A stretch of DNA of 64,000 bases from Chitinophagaceae bacterium (GTDB lineage Bacteria; Bacteroidota; Bacteroidia; Chitinophagales; Chitinophagaceae). Of this stretch, positions 1-8,619 are shown one piece after another. Both the position numbers and the translations under genes were made by a program. The notes under the pieces were generated by a model, which worked only from the letters and a program-made list of their open reading frames with translations, was not told the DNA's origin and did no database searches. Positions within the stretch are counted from its first letter, which is position 1, and each line of letters opens with the position of its first letter. The stretch lies in contig JADJTY010000003.1 of NCBI GenBank assembly GCA_016710935.1, positions 820,236 to 884,235 on the forward strand. Reading direction: 5' to 3'.

Positions 1-492
1 AATGCTGTTCACACTGTGTAATACACTGTCAATTGAATTGACTGCACTGCCCAGTTTGTTCAGCACCGGGGTGAACTGGCTTACTACTTCATTAAAAATT
101 CCTATAGTGGCCTGGGTTGCAATGGTTCCGTTACGGGGAATATAAGCGGTTGCATCACCCAGTTGTATTTCAATACTGATGTTTCCCAGCAGGGATGTTT
201 TTATAGTTGCTACAGAATTAACGGGAATATTAACATCTTTGGTGATGTTCATATTCACCAATATCTCCTTCATGTTCTTATCTGTAGTGATACTGTACAC
301 ACTGCCTACCTGCAGGCCGTTTATCATTACGGGGTTAGATGCGGCAAGCCCCTGCACATTGGTATATTTGGCAAACAGGTTATGGCTTTTACCAAAGAAT
401 GTTTTTCCTTTTAAGAAGTTAAAGCCCAGTACCAGCAGCACTATGGAGATGGCAGTTAAGGAACCTATTTTTGTTTCGTTTGAAATTTTCAT
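1..492 (-). CDS. MlaD/MCE-family lipid transport protein, C-terminus cut by window edge
   Basis: Reading from the ATG whose complement lies at 490-492, the frame stays open to base 1, so about 164 N-terminal residues are visible. It begins MKISNETKIG, followed by one hydrophobic anchor helix (about residues 10-27). Then comes the MCE/MlaD core, with the phrases VQGLAASNPVMINGLQVGSV and SLLGNISIEIQLGD. MlaD-type proteins are periplasmic, inner-membrane-anchored substrate-binding parts of ABC phospholipid transporters; this family role is established knowledge. It lies 48 nt downstream of the amidase gene on the same strand and is probably cotranscribed. The stop codon and C-terminal region are outside the window. 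Confidence 0.85.
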   Translation of the reverse strand, partial: MKISNETKIGSLTAISIVLLVLGFNFLKGKTFFGKSHNLFAKYTNVQGLAASNPVMINGLQVGSVYSITTDKNMKEILVNMNITKDVNIPVNSVATIKTSLLGNISIEIQLGDATAYIPRNGTIATQATIGIFNEVVSQFTPVLNKLGSAVNSIDSVLHSVNSI

Positions 493-540
493 TGTAGTAA
501 CTGACGTAAAACCTGTTTTAGATTTTATGTCAAAGGTAAT

Positions 541-1920
541 TTAGTTATTATTCTTCAATTCAAATTTTACCAAAGCATTATTTTTAAGATCGGCCGATAA
601 CCTCACTTCGTGACGCTTTTTACCGTCTGTAATGATCATTAACGCTGTATTGGGTGGAATAGTTCCCAGGTTATCGGCAAATAAAAGCAGTTCGTTTGCT
701 TTTCCGGGTTCTATTGTTAAGGTCATTGAATGTGGATTGGTAGTTAAGGATTTTTTATCAACCAATAATTTATTATTGTAATAAACCGATACTATATCAT
801 TATCAATTTCACCATCATCATAAATATCCACTTCTATTTTATTGTTTTTAACCTCTATGGTTTTTGTATCCTTAGTTGGTCTTGTTTCAAATGCAAGGGC
901 CGGTGCAGTATTTTTTCCTGCCGGGTCCTTCAGATTATTTTTTGTTACCGCGGGTGGTGGAGCCGGTGTTGTATTGTTCATACTTTCCACCTGTGCTTTA
1001 TAACGTTGAACTGCTTTTGTAATGGCTTCAGCAAGTTCCTGCTGCCCCTGTTCACTGTTAATATAGCGTTCGTCTTCGGGATTGTTTATAAAACCGGTTT
1101 CAATCAATATTGCCGGCATATTGGTAGCCTGCAATACCCAAATGCCCACCCGCCGCTGGTTTACGCCTAAAGCTGCTCTTCCTGTATTCTCCACTTCTTC
1201 ATTTACAAGGGCGGCCAGGCGGTCACTTCTTTCCTGGTATCTTTTGGCATAAATTGCTGCAATGATCTTACCCTGGGGGCTGTTAAAATCAATATTGGTT
1301 TCTAAAGAATCAACTCCATCTGCTTCAATTTCAAAATTTTCATCACCATCCATGATGGCTTTTAATTTATCACTGGTTTTATGTGCAGCAAATATCCAAA
1401 CGCTGGTGCCACTGCGTGTGAGTGGTATTTTAAAATATTCGTACACGGGTTCCTCCACTTCGTAGGCCGTTTTATGTTTTTTTCTTTTCTTGCCTTTCCC
1501 GGTATAAGAAATTTTGTATTTGGTTACCATCCTGGTGCCCACCTGCCTTTTGCCCTGTTTTAAAGGGCCGCTGTCGGCATGTATGCATAAAAAGAGGTCG
1601 CCGTGAAATTCATTGGCAATCCTTGCTTTTTCTGTTGGTTTCTGGTAAATATCTGTTGTGCGTGTTGGAACTACTTTTACACCGGGCAATTGTTTTTTTA
1701 ATTCATCCACCAGTTTTAATGCAATGGCGAGCGTTACGTCTTTTTCTTTGGAGCGTAAAGAGTTTTCATACTGCCCGGTGGCACCAACATCGGTTCCTCC
1801 ATGGCCGGCATCCACAATAATTGTTTTGATCAGTTTAGGAGTTTGAGCAGATAATTCTTTTATTATTAACAAATGCAAAGCAGCAAAAAGAAAAATAAAC
1901 GGCACTTTGTTCCTTAGCAT
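541..1920 (-). CDS. N-acetylmuramoyl-L-alanine amidase (Amidase_3) with an extra C-terminal domain
   Basis: This is a secreted peptidoglycan amidase that cleaves the MurNAc-L-Ala bond. The N-terminus is a signal peptide (about residues 1-25, ending KELSAQ). The catalytic domain spans about 32-308. Probable zinc ligands are H40 (DAGHGG), E59 and H114 (HADSGP), and the catalytic glutamate is E274 in IETGF. A Pro/Thr-rich linker (about 315-350) leads to a C-terminal domain of about 105 residues (354-457). That domain strongly resembles the C-terminus of the unrelated secreted protein at 19670-20794, including the shared NLGTIPPNTALM. The gene is divergent from lptD and upstream of mlaD, a typical Bacteroidota envelope cluster. 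The function of the C-terminal domain is unknown to me. Confidence 0.9.
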   Translation of the reverse strand: MLRNKVPFIFLFAALHLLIIKELSAQTPKLIKTIIVDAGHGGTDVGATGQYENSLRSKEKDVTLAIALKLVDELKKQLPGVKVVPTRTTDIYQKPTEKARIANEFHGDLFLCIHADSGPLKQGKRQVGTRMVTKYKISYTGKGKKRKKHKTAYEVEEPVYEYFKIPLTRSGTSVWIFAAHKTSDKLKAIMDGDENFEIEADGVDSLETNIDFNSPQGKIIAAIYAKRYQERSDRLAALVNEEVENTGRAALGVNQRRVGIWVLQATNMPAILIETGFINNPEDERYINSEQGQQELAEAITKAVQRYKAQVESMNNTTPAPPPAVTKNNLKDPAGKNTAPALAFETRPTKDTKTIEVKNNKIEVDIYDDGEIDNDIVSVYYNNKLLVDKKSLTTNPHSMTLTIEPGKANELLLFADNLGTIPPNTALMIITDGKKRHEVRLSADLKNNALVKFELKNNN

Positions 1921-1987
1921 GTTCTGTTCGTTTTTATCGGGGTTAGTAATTAATCAATTATTCACATTTTCATTCTGTTATAATGGC

Positions 1988-1995
1988 TATTTTTG
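1988..1995 (+). promoter_or_regulatory. Bacteroidota -7 box of lptD
   Basis: TATTTTTG matches the TAnnTTTG -7 consensus 12 nt before the chosen lptD ATG. No convincing -33 TTTG is visible. Confidence 0.45.
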
Positions 1996-2007
1996 CCAAT
2001 CTTAAGT

Positions 2008-4712
2008 ATGAACCATCTGAACAAAGGTAAGGCAAAATATATATCGGTTCTGGCATTGGCATTGCTGTTACTCACCATAACGCTGTATTGCAGTGCAGGC
2101 GGTTTTAATACTGAACACTTTCACAGTTTTTTAACTGTTGATACTTTACCTGTTAATAAAACTGACACACAAAAATTAAAAGCAACTGGTAAGATTGTTG
2201 CTGCTGCTGTTGAAAAAATTGCAGATACTACCATTATCAATAAGATTGATACCATTAGCTATCGCCCTTCCAAAGATGCGCTGGATGCGGCTGTTGTATA
2301 TCATGCCGATGATTCGATGGTGATGGACATACCTGCCAAAAAAATTATCTTATATGGTAAAGGAACCAGTGTAAAATATATAGATAACCAGTTGTATGCA
2401 CCACGCATAGAGTTTGATCAAAGCACCAGCATGGTGAGTGCCTATTTGGTAAGAGACAGTAATGGTAATGTTATTTCCTTCCCGGTATTTAACCAGGCCG
2501 ATTTTAAAACGCAGAGTGATTCCATTAAGTTTAATATGAAAACGCTGAAAGGAATTACAAAAAGTACCTACACACAACAGGGTGAAATATTTTTTCATGC
2601 AGAAAAAATAAAAAAGGTTGACCCCGATGTTTTTTATGGTTACCGTGGCCAGTTCACCACCTGTAACCTGGATACACCGCATTTTTCTTTTGTTGCTAAG
2701 AAATTTAAATTTATCAACAAAAAGATGGCCGTTACCGGGCCGGTACATCCCGAATTTGAAAATGTACCCATTCCTGTTTATTTACCGTTTGGTATTTTTC
2801 CGTTAAAGACCGGCAGGCGTTCCGGCATACTGGCCCCTACTTTTTCTGCTAATGAACAACTGGGTTTAGCATTGGAAGGACTGGGCTATTACAAAGTGTT
2901 AAGCGATATATGGGATGTGGTGGCGAGAGGAACCATTTATTCTTATGGCGGGTGGACGGCCAACCTGAGTCCACGGTATTATAAGCGATACCGTTACCAG
3001 GGAAATCTTACAGTGGATTATCAGCATTTGCGTGACCTGGATAAATCGGGCGTCAGGAATTTTAATGTGCGCTGGAGCCACAGTTCCGATACCAAAGCCC
3101 GGCCCGGTGTAAGTTTTAACGCCAGCTTAAATGCTGGCAGCAGCGGTTTTAACGCTGCGGTGCCCAATAGTCCGCAAAGGAATTTTCAAAACCAGCTTAA
3201 TTCTTCCATTACCTATTCAAAGACCTGGAAAGACAAACCTTTTAACATAAATATCAGCGGCAATCATAACCAGAATACCAATAGTAAACTGTGGAACATC
3301 AATTTGCCGGATATCGGGTTTAATGTAAATACACTGTATCCGCTCAGGCGTAAGGAAGTGATCGGAGAATACAAGTGGTACGAAAACCTGGGCATCGCAC
3401 TCAATACCAATGTGCGCAGCCTTTCTTCTTTTTATGATACACTGGGTGGTTTCTTTAACCAGTTTGCCAAAAATTATAAATGGGGAGCCAATCACAATGT
3501 ACCCATTACCTTATCGTTACCGCAGGTCGGCAATTTTCAGATTGCACCCAGCATTGGTTATGTGGAAAGATGGTACCAGGAAAAATTTGTACGAAGCTGG
3601 AACCCGGTAAATAAAAAAATAGATACCACTATAACAAACGGTTTTCATACTTCCCGTGAAATGAATTTTGGATTAGGTGTTACCACCCGGATATTTGGTA
3701 TGTATACTTTTAAAAAGAAAAGTAAGGTGCAGGCCATACGCCATGAAATAAGGCCAAACATTTCGGGTAATTACAAACCGGATATGAACAGGAAAAACTG
3801 GTATTCATCCCAGATTGATACGTTGGGTAACAAAGGAAGATTTTCTTTTTATGAACGTAGTGTTTGTGGTGCATTTGGCGAAGGCAGGTTTGGCGGCATC
3901 AGTTTTGGACTTGATAATAACCTGCAGATGAAAGTGCGTAATAAAAAGATACCGCTGCTGATGCGGTTAAAAAAATAACCCTGCTGGATGGTTTAAGTAT
4001 TAGCAGTGCCTATAATTTTTTATTGGATTCTTTTAAGCTGAGTCCTTTCAATATAAACCTGCGTACCAATCTTTTTGAAAAAATCAGTATATCTGCAGGT
4101 GCTGTGGTGGTACCTTATTTAACAAACAGCAGGGGAGAATTTATCAATAAAATGGTTTGGAGAGAAAAAGTATCCCTGGGTAAATTAACCAGTGCAAACA
4201 TTGCTGTGCAAAGCCAGTTTAAAGGAGGAGATAAGAATGAAAGATTACCCATGAATAATAATTTACAACAAAATAACCAGGTTAATCCGGTAACGGGTAT
4301 GCCGTTGAATGAATACCAGCAGGAGGCCGCTTATATCACTAATAATCCCGGAGAGTTTGCAAACTTTAATATTCCATGGAGCATCAGTTTTCAATATGCA
4401 TTAAATTATAACAGGATTCCAAACGGTCTGGGTACCGGCTATAAAGGACAGATTTCTCAAAATATAAGCTGGACGGGCACTTTAAACCTTACGCCCCGGT
4501 GGCAGATCGGTATCAATGGTTCGTACAATATTTCACTGAAAGAACTTGGAATGATTAGTATGTATGTTACCCGGGAAATGCATTGCTGGCAGATGGCTAT
4601 CAATATTTCTCCCGTGGGAAGATACCGCTCTTTCAATATCAGTATCAGTCCCAAGTCGGGTTTACTGCGTGATCTGAAAATAAACAGAACGAGGTATTTT
4701 TATGATCTGTAA
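2008..4712 (+). CDS. lptD: LPS-assembly outer-membrane protein LptD, broken by one frameshift
   Basis: This is a large beta-barrel protein of about 900 residues that inserts lipopolysaccharide into the outer leaflet. It shows an N-terminal hydrophobic segment and an OstA/LptA-like periplasmic region (phrases AKKIILYGKGTSVKY, TLKGITKSTYTQQGEIFFHA, DVFYGYRGQFTTCNLDTPHF). The LptD barrel follows, with PVYLPFGIFPLKTGRRSGIL. I chose ATG 2008 over the upstream TTG at 1993 because 1993 lies inside the -7 box. The frame stops at 3978 and resumes as DAVKKITLLDG. Adding one A to the five-A run near 3950-3955 restores a continuous protein to 4712, so this is probably a sequencing or assembly error. The gene is divergent from the amidase gene. 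Confidence 0.85.
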
Positions 4713-4713
4713 A

Positions 4714-4850
4714 GTAGTCAGGAGTCGGGAGTCGGGAGTCGGGAGTCAGGAGTCGGAGTCAGGAGTCGGGAGTCAGGAGTCAATAGTCAGTAGTCAATAG
4801 TCAGTAGTCAATAGTCAGGGGTCAATAGTCAGTAGCCAATAGTCATGAGT
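4714..4850. repeat. Heptamer short tandem repeat array (GGAGTCG/GGAGTCA, then AATAGTC/AGTAGTC)
   Basis: The convergent intergenic space between lptD and plsC is filled by about 20 copies of degenerate 7-bp units sharing AGTC. The first half is built of GGAGTCR units and the second half of ARTAGTC units. It contains no ORF. Related AGTC-based units occur at 20860-20984. Confidence 0.85.
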
Positions 4851-4884
4851 TATTGAAATTAAGTCCGGGGATTCATTTTAATGC

Positions 4885-5664
4885 TTACTTATATTTCACA
4901 TATTCCTTCAGCATTTCGGCATGTACTTTCTCTTTTAATTCCGTAACCGTTTTGTCTGCCGAAGTTTGGGCCGGTAAAAAATGCATGGTAAGCCTGACTG
5001 GTAGTAAAAAGAATTTCTTATTGATGGGCATTGCTTTTTTTGTGCCGGTGATCACACAGGGGATGATATCTTTTTTTGCAACAACGGCCAGTTTGAAAGC
5101 GCCGTCGTAAAAGGGTTTTATAGGTTCGGAGCTACGGTTCCGGGCTCCTTCGGGATAAATACACATGTGCATGCCTTTGGCCAGCACTTTTTTCATGGCA
5201 TCAAAACTCTTACTCCGGCTTTTTTCATTTTTACGGTCAACCAAAACAGAGCCCCTTGCATAAAATGAACCAAATATTGGGATCTTTGCAAAGGATGCTT
5301 TTGCAATGGTTTTGTTTGCACCCGGTACAAAAGGCGCTGAAAGCGGCACATCCAGCAATGCATTGTGATTGAAGACAACGATATAAGCTTTGCCGGGTTT
5401 AAAATTTTCGTTGCCTGTTACTTTTACCGGGCAGCCAATTAAAAACAGCCATACATTCATCCATATTTTAGAAACGGCAATAAAATATTTTTGTCCTTTC
5501 GCCTCTTCCATTAAATGAGAAAGCATGGATGGAATGAATATGATGAGAAAAGTAATTAAAAAAGTTATCAATCCCCATAAGGCCCATATCCTTCCGAAAA
5601 TTGCAACCCCCAATCCGCCAGTTGGCAGAGCTTTAGCACTTTTATTATTTAAGTCTTCATCCAT
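4885..5664 (-). CDS. plsC: 1-acyl-sn-glycerol-3-phosphate acyltransferase (PlsC family)
   Basis: This is a membrane acyltransferase of phospholipid synthesis that converts lysophosphatidate to phosphatidate. It has 259 residues, a normal family length. Two hydrophobic stretches are seen (about 20-48 and 68-78). The catalytic HX4D motif is H100-D105 in NHNALLD, and the substrate-binding block is PEGARNRS at 171-178, a variant of the usual EGTRS. A basic segment follows. The gene points toward lptD across the heptamer array and is preceded by ung on the same strand. The exact acyl donor and acceptor cannot be told from sequence, and another lysophospholipid acyltransferase role is possible. Confidence 0.85.
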   Translation of the reverse strand: MDEDLNNKSAKALPTGGLGVAIFGRIWALWGLITFLITFLIIFIPSMLSHLMEEAKGQKYFIAVSKIWMNVWLFLIGCPVKVTGNENFKPGKAYIVVFNHNALLDVPLSAPFVPGANKTIAKASFAKIPIFGSFYARGSVLVDRKNEKSRSKSFDAMKKVLAKGMHMCIYPEGARNRSSEPIKPFYDGAFKLAVVAKKDIIPCVITGTKKAMPINKKFFLLPVRLTMHFLPAQTSADKTVTELKEKVHAEMLKEYVKYK

Positions 5665-5731
5665 TTTAAAAAGTATGTAACGATTAGTTTATTTAATAGC
5701 TGATTTATTGTCCTTCATAATCTTTTACTTT

Positions 5732-5748
5732 TCCCCCATCAGGGGGTT
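5732..5748. terminator. Short GC-rich hairpin at the end of ung
   Basis: CCCCC-ATCA-GGGGG overlaps the ung stop codon. It lacks a clear T-tract on the ung strand, so terminator function is only tentative. Confidence 0.35.
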
Positions 5749-6430
5749 AAGGTGTCAATAATTTCCAATCAATCGGTTCGATACCTTGTTTTGTTAAAAG
5801 TTCATTTGTTTTTGAAAAATGTTTGCATCCCATAAAACCTGCATGGGCAGAGAGTGGAGAGGGGTGAGCAGCTTTCAATACAAAATGTTTAGTTTCATCG
5901 ATAAGTACCTGTTTATCCTGTGCAAACTTACCCCAAAGTAAAAAAACAATTCCCTTTTTTTCGTCTGATATTTTTTGTATGACCGAATCGGTGAATTGTG
6001 CCCAGCCAAATTTGGCATGACTGAAAGGTTCGTTAGCCCTTACCGTTAGTGCAGCATTCAGCAACAGCACACCTTGTTCGGCCCAACGGGTTAAGTTGCC
6101 ATATTGCGCCGGCATGGCAATCCCGATATCGCTTTGTATTTCTTTAAAGATATTAACCAGTGATGGGGGAGGTTTGATACCATTTTGAACAGAAAAACTC
6201 AAGCCGTGTGCCTGTCCTTCTCCATGATAGGGATCCTGGCCAAGGATCACCACTTTAAGCTTGGTAAAGGGTGTTTGATTAAATGCATTGAATATAAGTG
6301 AACCGGGAGGGTAAATGATTTTGCCCGCAGCTTTTTCTGTTTTTAAAAAAGTTACGATCTGCTGGAAGTAAGGTTTGGTGAATTCATTTTTCAACACTTC
6401 TTTCCAGGAGGGTTCCATTTTTACATCCAT
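5747..6430 (-). CDS. ung: Uracil-DNA glycosylase (family 1)
   Basis: This base-excision repair enzyme removes uracil from DNA. It has 227 residues from the ATG at 6430, matching the usual family length of about 220-230. The catalytic water-activating motif GQDPYH is at residues 64-69. The PPPSL uracil/DNA-contact loop is near 87-91, and the DNA-intercalation loop HPSPLS is at 189-194. The reading frame is open further upstream to 6562, but that stretch translates the tRNA-like remnant and adds residues absent from the family, so I rejected the longer start. The true start may be MDVKM (6430) or MEPSW (6418). Confidence 0.95.
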   Translation of the reverse strand: MDVKMEPSWKEVLKNEFTKPYFQQIVTFLKTEKAAGKIIYPPGSLIFNAFNQTPFTKLKVVILGQDPYHGEGQAHGLSFSVQNGIKPPPSLVNIFKEIQSDIGIAMPAQYGNLTRWAEQGVLLLNAALTVRANEPFSHAKFGWAQFTDSVIQKISDEKKGIVFLLWGKFAQDKQVLIDETKHFVLKAAHPSPLSAHAGFMGCKHFSKTNELLTKQGIEPIDWKLLTP

Positions 6431-6487
6431 TTGCCAAATATTTGTATAAAAATAAAAAAGAGCCGCCAATAAGTGACTCTTTCTTTT

Positions 6488-6565
6488 GTGATCTGGATTG
6501 TCCCGATAGCAATCGGGAGAACCAATGACCCTCCCGATTAAAAATCGGGATGCTCTATCCAACTG
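6488..6565 (-). other. Decayed tRNA-Arg relative with two CCCGAT/ATCGGG hairpins replacing the T-loop and anticodon arm
   Basis: Three blocks match the intact tRNA-Arg at 6738-6811 in the same order and strand: 6488-6500 (acceptor and T-arm side), 6519-6532 (T-stem and variable region), and 6549-6565 (D-arm side). Between blocks one and two, five T-loop bases are replaced by the 18-nt hairpin 6501-6518 (7-bp stem TCCCGAT/ATCGGGA, loop AGCA). Between blocks two and three, the 16-nt anticodon region is replaced by the hairpin at 6532-6550 (same stem, loop TAAAA). The 5' acceptor side is partly deleted. It cannot act as a normal tRNA. Confidence 0.75.
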
Positions 6566-6706
6566 ATCTTATTAACCGCTCAATATAAATTTTACTCTTC
6601 ATTTTCTTAATATATGTCTCTCTTTGTCTTGCCTGTTTTTATTCTTCAAAATATGTTTGAAGTGTTTGCCAGAATAATATATAAACGACTGCCTGCATAA
6701 AATAAA

Positions 6707-6729
6707 AAAAGCCTGTTTAACAGGCTTTT
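6707..6729. terminator. Intrinsic terminator after tRNA-Arg
   Basis: AAAAGCCTG-TTTAA-CAGGCTTTT is a symmetrical hairpin with a T-tract on both strands, just downstream of the tRNA on its minus strand. Confidence 0.8.
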
Positions 6730-6737
6730 CAAAAATG

Positions 6738-6811
<74 letters not shown>

Positions 6812-6824
6812 GATTATTACAAGT

Positions 6825-6854
6825 GAACCAATGGCCCTAAGCTTAGAAGGCTGA
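6825..6854 (-). other. tRNA-Arg fragment (T-arm and anticodon region only)
   Basis: About 30 nt nearly identical to the T-stem/anticodon section of the adjacent intact tRNA-Arg, with a few substitutions and no acceptor or D-arm. It lies 13 nt upstream of the tRNA on the minus strand and is most simply a partial duplication. Confidence 0.7.
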
Positions 6855-6960
6855 TACACTTTTTTTGGTTTATCATTCCAAAATCGGCTGCAAATATAGG
6901 CTATTCGCAAAAAAGTCTGTAAATAAAAACTCGGAATACTTTTTGAAAAAATAAAATCTC

Positions 6961-7061
6961 TACTTTTGCACCCTACAATTTTCTGCTATGAAGTAATTTA
7001 TCATCTAAGGAAGGGTTCATCTTCCTTAGTCTGCAACTGCTGACAATGCAACACTGCATTG
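6961..7061 (+). promoter_or_regulatory. Promoter-like box and structured leader of the MATE gene
   Basis: TACTTTTG at 6961-6968 fits the -7 consensus. A TTTTG lies 15 nt upstream, closer than usual for a -33 element. The presumed leader of about 125 nt contains two perfect hairpins before the ATG at 7101: CTAAGGAAG/CTTCCTTAG (7005-7029) and CAATGCA-ACAC-TGCATTG (7044-7061). It resembles no riboswitch class I recognise. Confidence 0.5.
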
Positions 7062-7100
7062 CAAACAAACTATTTACTTAACTTCTTATTTTATACGATC

Positions 7101-8507
7101 ATGGCATTTTCCATTCAAAAGATATTTTCTTTTTTAAAATTATTTAAGCAGGCTTTAACCGGCGAGATCAAGGATTTTACTACCGGCAGCATTAACAGGG
7201 CCATTTTTTTACTAGCCATTCCCATGATATTGGAAATGGTGATGGAATCTCTTTTTGCTATTGTGGATATTTATTTTGTAAACAAAATAGGTATTGAAGC
7301 CTCCTCAACCGTTGTGTTAACTGAAGCATCACTCACTATTTTATATTCTGTTGCCTGGGGCTTATCCATTGGGGTAACGGCACTGGTAGCCAGGCGTGCA
7401 GGGGAAAAGAATTTTAAAGCCGCTTCCAATATCGCTGCCCAGGCCATAGTAGTTGGCCTGTTCCTCTCTGTCATTGTAAGTATTATAGGTTTTATTTTCC
7501 CAAAAGAAATATTGCTGCTGATGGGGGCATCTGAAAAAGTTGCGCAGGAAAATTATTTGTTTACACAGATCATGCTCACGGGTAACATCGTTATTGTTTT
7601 ATTGTTTATAAACAATGCTATTTTCAGGGGTGCAGGCAATGCATCCATTGCCATGCGGGTTTTAATACTGGCCAATGTAATCAATATAGTGCTGGATCCC
7701 TTGCTCATACTTGGTATCGGGCCTTTTCCCAAAATGGGTGTAGTTGGCGCTGCTGTGGCAACCACCACCGGAAGAGCCATAGCTGTGCTGCTCCAGTTTT
7801 ATTACCTGTTTAATGGTAAATCACTGATAAAACTTACGGCCAGGCAATTTGTGATCCAATTCAGCTTAATACGCAGTATTTTAAATACATCGGCCGGTGG
7901 CATGTTTCAGTTTATCATCGGCAGTTGCAGCTGGATATTCCTGGCTATGATCATAGCAGAATCGGGCACCGCGGCAGTATCGGGTTATGGTACCGCCATA
8001 CGGATATGTATTTTCACCATTTTACCCGCATGGGGCCTGGCAAATGCGGCAGCAACCCTGGTAGGACAAAACCTGGGTGCTAATCAACCGGAGCGGGCCG
8101 AGAAATCAGTTTGGAGAACAGCATTTATAACCTTCTGCTTTTTTGCTGTAGTAGCGGTTATTTTCTTTCTTTTTGGGGAGCCGCTCATGCGTTTCTTTAC
8201 AAACGATGAAGCCGCCATTGCTGCCGGCACCGAATGCCTGCACATATTAGCTATTGGCTATGTTTTCTTTGCTTATGGCATGATAATAAGCCAGGCTTTT
8301 AACGGTGCAGGCGATACCCGAACACCTACATATATTAACCTGTTCGTTTTTTGGGTTTTACAGATACCTTTGGCCTGGATATTGGCAAAATACCTGAAAA
8401 TGGGTCCAACGGGTGTTTATGTTGCTATTGGAGTGTCAGAAACAGTTTTGGCAATTATCAGTATTATGATTTTCAGGAAAGGGAAATGGAAATTGGTAAA
8501 GGTTTGA
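7101..8507 (+). CDS. MATE-family multidrug/metabolite efflux transporter
   Basis: This is an inner-membrane cation-coupled exporter of 468 residues with about 12 transmembrane helices, arranged as two MatE halves. The first half starts around GSINRAIFLLAIPMILEM and the second around LIRSILNTSAGGMFQF. Typical phrases are MESLFAIVDIYFV, NNAIFRGAGNA, and GQNLGANQPERAE in the second half. I chose ATG 7101 (MAFSIQKIF) over the earlier TTG at 7059, which would place the start inside a leader hairpin. The substrate cannot be inferred from sequence. The gene stands alone, after a structured leader. Confidence 0.9.
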   Translation: MAFSIQKIFSFLKLFKQALTGEIKDFTTGSINRAIFLLAIPMILEMVMESLFAIVDIYFVNKIGIEASSTVVLTEASLTILYSVAWGLSIGVTALVARRAGEKNFKAASNIAAQAIVVGLFLSVIVSIIGFIFPKEILLLMGASEKVAQENYLFTQIMLTGNIVIVLLFINNAIFRGAGNASIAMRVLILANVINIVLDPLLILGIGPFPKMGVVGAAVATTTGRAIAVLLQFYYLFNGKSLIKLTARQFVIQFSLIRSILNTSAGGMFQFIIGSCSWIFLAMIIAESGTAAVSGYGTAIRICIFTILPAWGLANAAATLVGQNLGANQPERAEKSVWRTAFITFCFFAVVAVIFFLFGEPLMRFFTNDEAAIAAGTECLHILAIGYVFFAYGMIISQAFNGAGDTRTPTYINLFVFWVLQIPLAWILAKYLKMGPTGVYVAIGVSETVLAIISIMIFRKGKWKLVKV

Positions 8508-8547
8508 TTTTAACTATTTTAGCAAAAATTATAAAAATAGTTACAAA

Positions 8548-8580
8548 TTTTGCCTTTCCATTAATTTAACATTATATTTG
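8548..8580 (+). promoter_or_regulatory. Bacteroidota promoter of the OmpA-family gene
   Basis: TTTG at 8549-8552 and TATATTTG at 8573-8580, separated by 20 nt, match the -33/-7 consensus of Bacteroidota sigma factors closely. The start codon lies 40 nt beyond the -7 box. Confidence 0.8.
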
Positions 8581-8619
8581 CACATAACTCAGATAAAAAT
8601 TTTAATCAAATTAAAGTTT

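Noticed and set aside
163..544. Plus-strand open frames at the left edge
   Set aside because: They lie opposite the MlaD gene, whose minus-strand frame gives a clear family match.
3945..3980. Programmed ribosomal frameshift in lptD
   Set aside because: The run is only five A plus G, with no dnaX-like A-AAA-AAG site and no following hairpin. A missing base is simpler.
4714..4850. CRISPR array
   Set aside because: The units are contiguous 7-mers without spacers of 25-40 nt, and no cas genes are present.
6431..6562. N-terminal extension of the uracil-DNA glycosylase reading frame
   Set aside because: It translates the hairpin-bearing tRNA relic. The family length and motifs fit a start at 6430 or 6418.
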